Both the position numbers and the translations under genes were made by a program. Positions 63,605-64,000 of a DNA stretch of 64,000 nucleotides are shown one piece after another. The number at the start of each line of letters is the position of its first letter. The first letter of the stretch is position 1. The stretch is from Pterois miles (lineage: Eukaryota > Chordata > Actinopteri > Perciformes > Scorpaenidae), in assembly GCA_947000775.1 (NCBI GenBank), contig CAMQGK010000242.1, positions 1,247,501-1,311,500 of the forward strand, given 5' to 3'. The notes under the pieces are model-generated. The model saw only the letters and a list, made by a program, of their open reading frames with translations, was not told the origin of the DNA and searched no databases.

Positions 63605-64000
63605 CTGCAAAGACAACAGGGGTCACCACCTACTGAGGACATTCAACTAAAGTAGTGTAGACGAGTCATTAGAGGAGGAGCCTGTCTCAGCCTTTCCATC
63701 AGCCATTTATACAAGTTTTTAATGTTTGCTAACCTAGTGCTGACTTGCAAAAGAGATTTTATTTTTTTATTTCAAACTGGACACCCCCTTCACTAAATGC
63801 TGTACTTAGGAGTTTGGATCCAAAAAGAAAACATTTACCAAACATATTAAAGCCACAGTGGGTAAAAATGGAGCAAATATAATTTTAAAAAGTTGTTTTC
63901 ATAACCTGATCACTATATCCTGACAGCAGTACATGAGACCAGTGATCTGAAAAACATCACATGTGTCCTCTGGTGCTCCTAATGACATCTGCAAGATTTC
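63605..64000. other. Intron upstream of exon 1 (window numbering)
   Basis: AT-rich intronic sequence with no conserved coding block on either strand. The next upstream birc6 exon must lie beyond 64000, because exon 1 begins with the last base of a split codon. Confidence 0.6.

Noticed and set aside
1..64000. A novel multi-gene system or operon
   Set aside because: The window is explained by one vertebrate gene plus repeats. No second conserved protein-coding locus is visible on either strand.

Overview
This window is vertebrate nuclear DNA, almost certainly from a teleost fish. It holds one gene on the minus strand: the middle and C-terminal part of birc6 (BRUCE/Apollon), the giant BIR-containing hybrid E2/E3 ubiquitin ligase that restrains caspases. 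The fish assignment rests on three things: short introns (many of 80-120 bp), tRNA-derived SINEs, LINE 3' tails and a Tc1/mariner-type element of kinds common in fishes, and a protein that diverges moderately from the mammalian one while keeping nearly every block. The species cannot be named from the window.

I read 53 coding exons, numbered here 1-53 in transcript order from 63604 down to 7319. All have GT-AG borders. The codon phase carries through every junction without a frameshift or stop, giving about 10.2 kb of coding sequence (about 3,390 codons, roughly 70% of a protein of about 4,850 residues). Both signature domains lie outside: the N-terminal beta-propeller and BIR domain would be encoded beyond 64000, and the catalytic UBC domain beyond position 1. 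The window encodes the long helical scaffold, several beta-sandwich (carbohydrate-binding-module/discoidin-like) domains (exons 1-3, 14-16, 38-39), a coiled-coil and Pro-rich linker (12-13), an acidic linker (25-27), and the stretch near exons 45-48 that includes the ubiquitin-like fold.

Layout: 1-7318 is intron and repeats, with no further birc6 exon recognised. 7319-13327 holds exons 53-49, and a CA/GA-rich array of about 875 bp touches the donor of exon 51. 13328-24778 holds exons 48-43 among SINEs and a 38-bp minisatellite. 24779-32008 has few exons (42-41) and is dominated by a 12-bp array, an ATT-rich array and a 20-bp minisatellite of about 1.9 kb. 32009-35965 is exon-dense (40-33). 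35966-40831 has a 39-bp minisatellite of about 1.85 kb, exon 32 and a complete but decayed Tc1/mariner-type element. 40832-63604 holds exons 31-1, with SINEs, a LINE fragment and a 14-bp minisatellite in the introns.

I found no second protein gene, RNA gene, CRISPR array or novel system. The most interesting signals concern splicing of birc6: a (UG)32 tract next to the acceptor of an in-frame skippable exon (CFTR exon-9-like), CA repeats at two donors, an extra 42-bp in-frame microexon, and minisatellites whose units repeat acceptor-like motifs. One unexplained intronic open frame (55936-56394) ends at a donor-like site.
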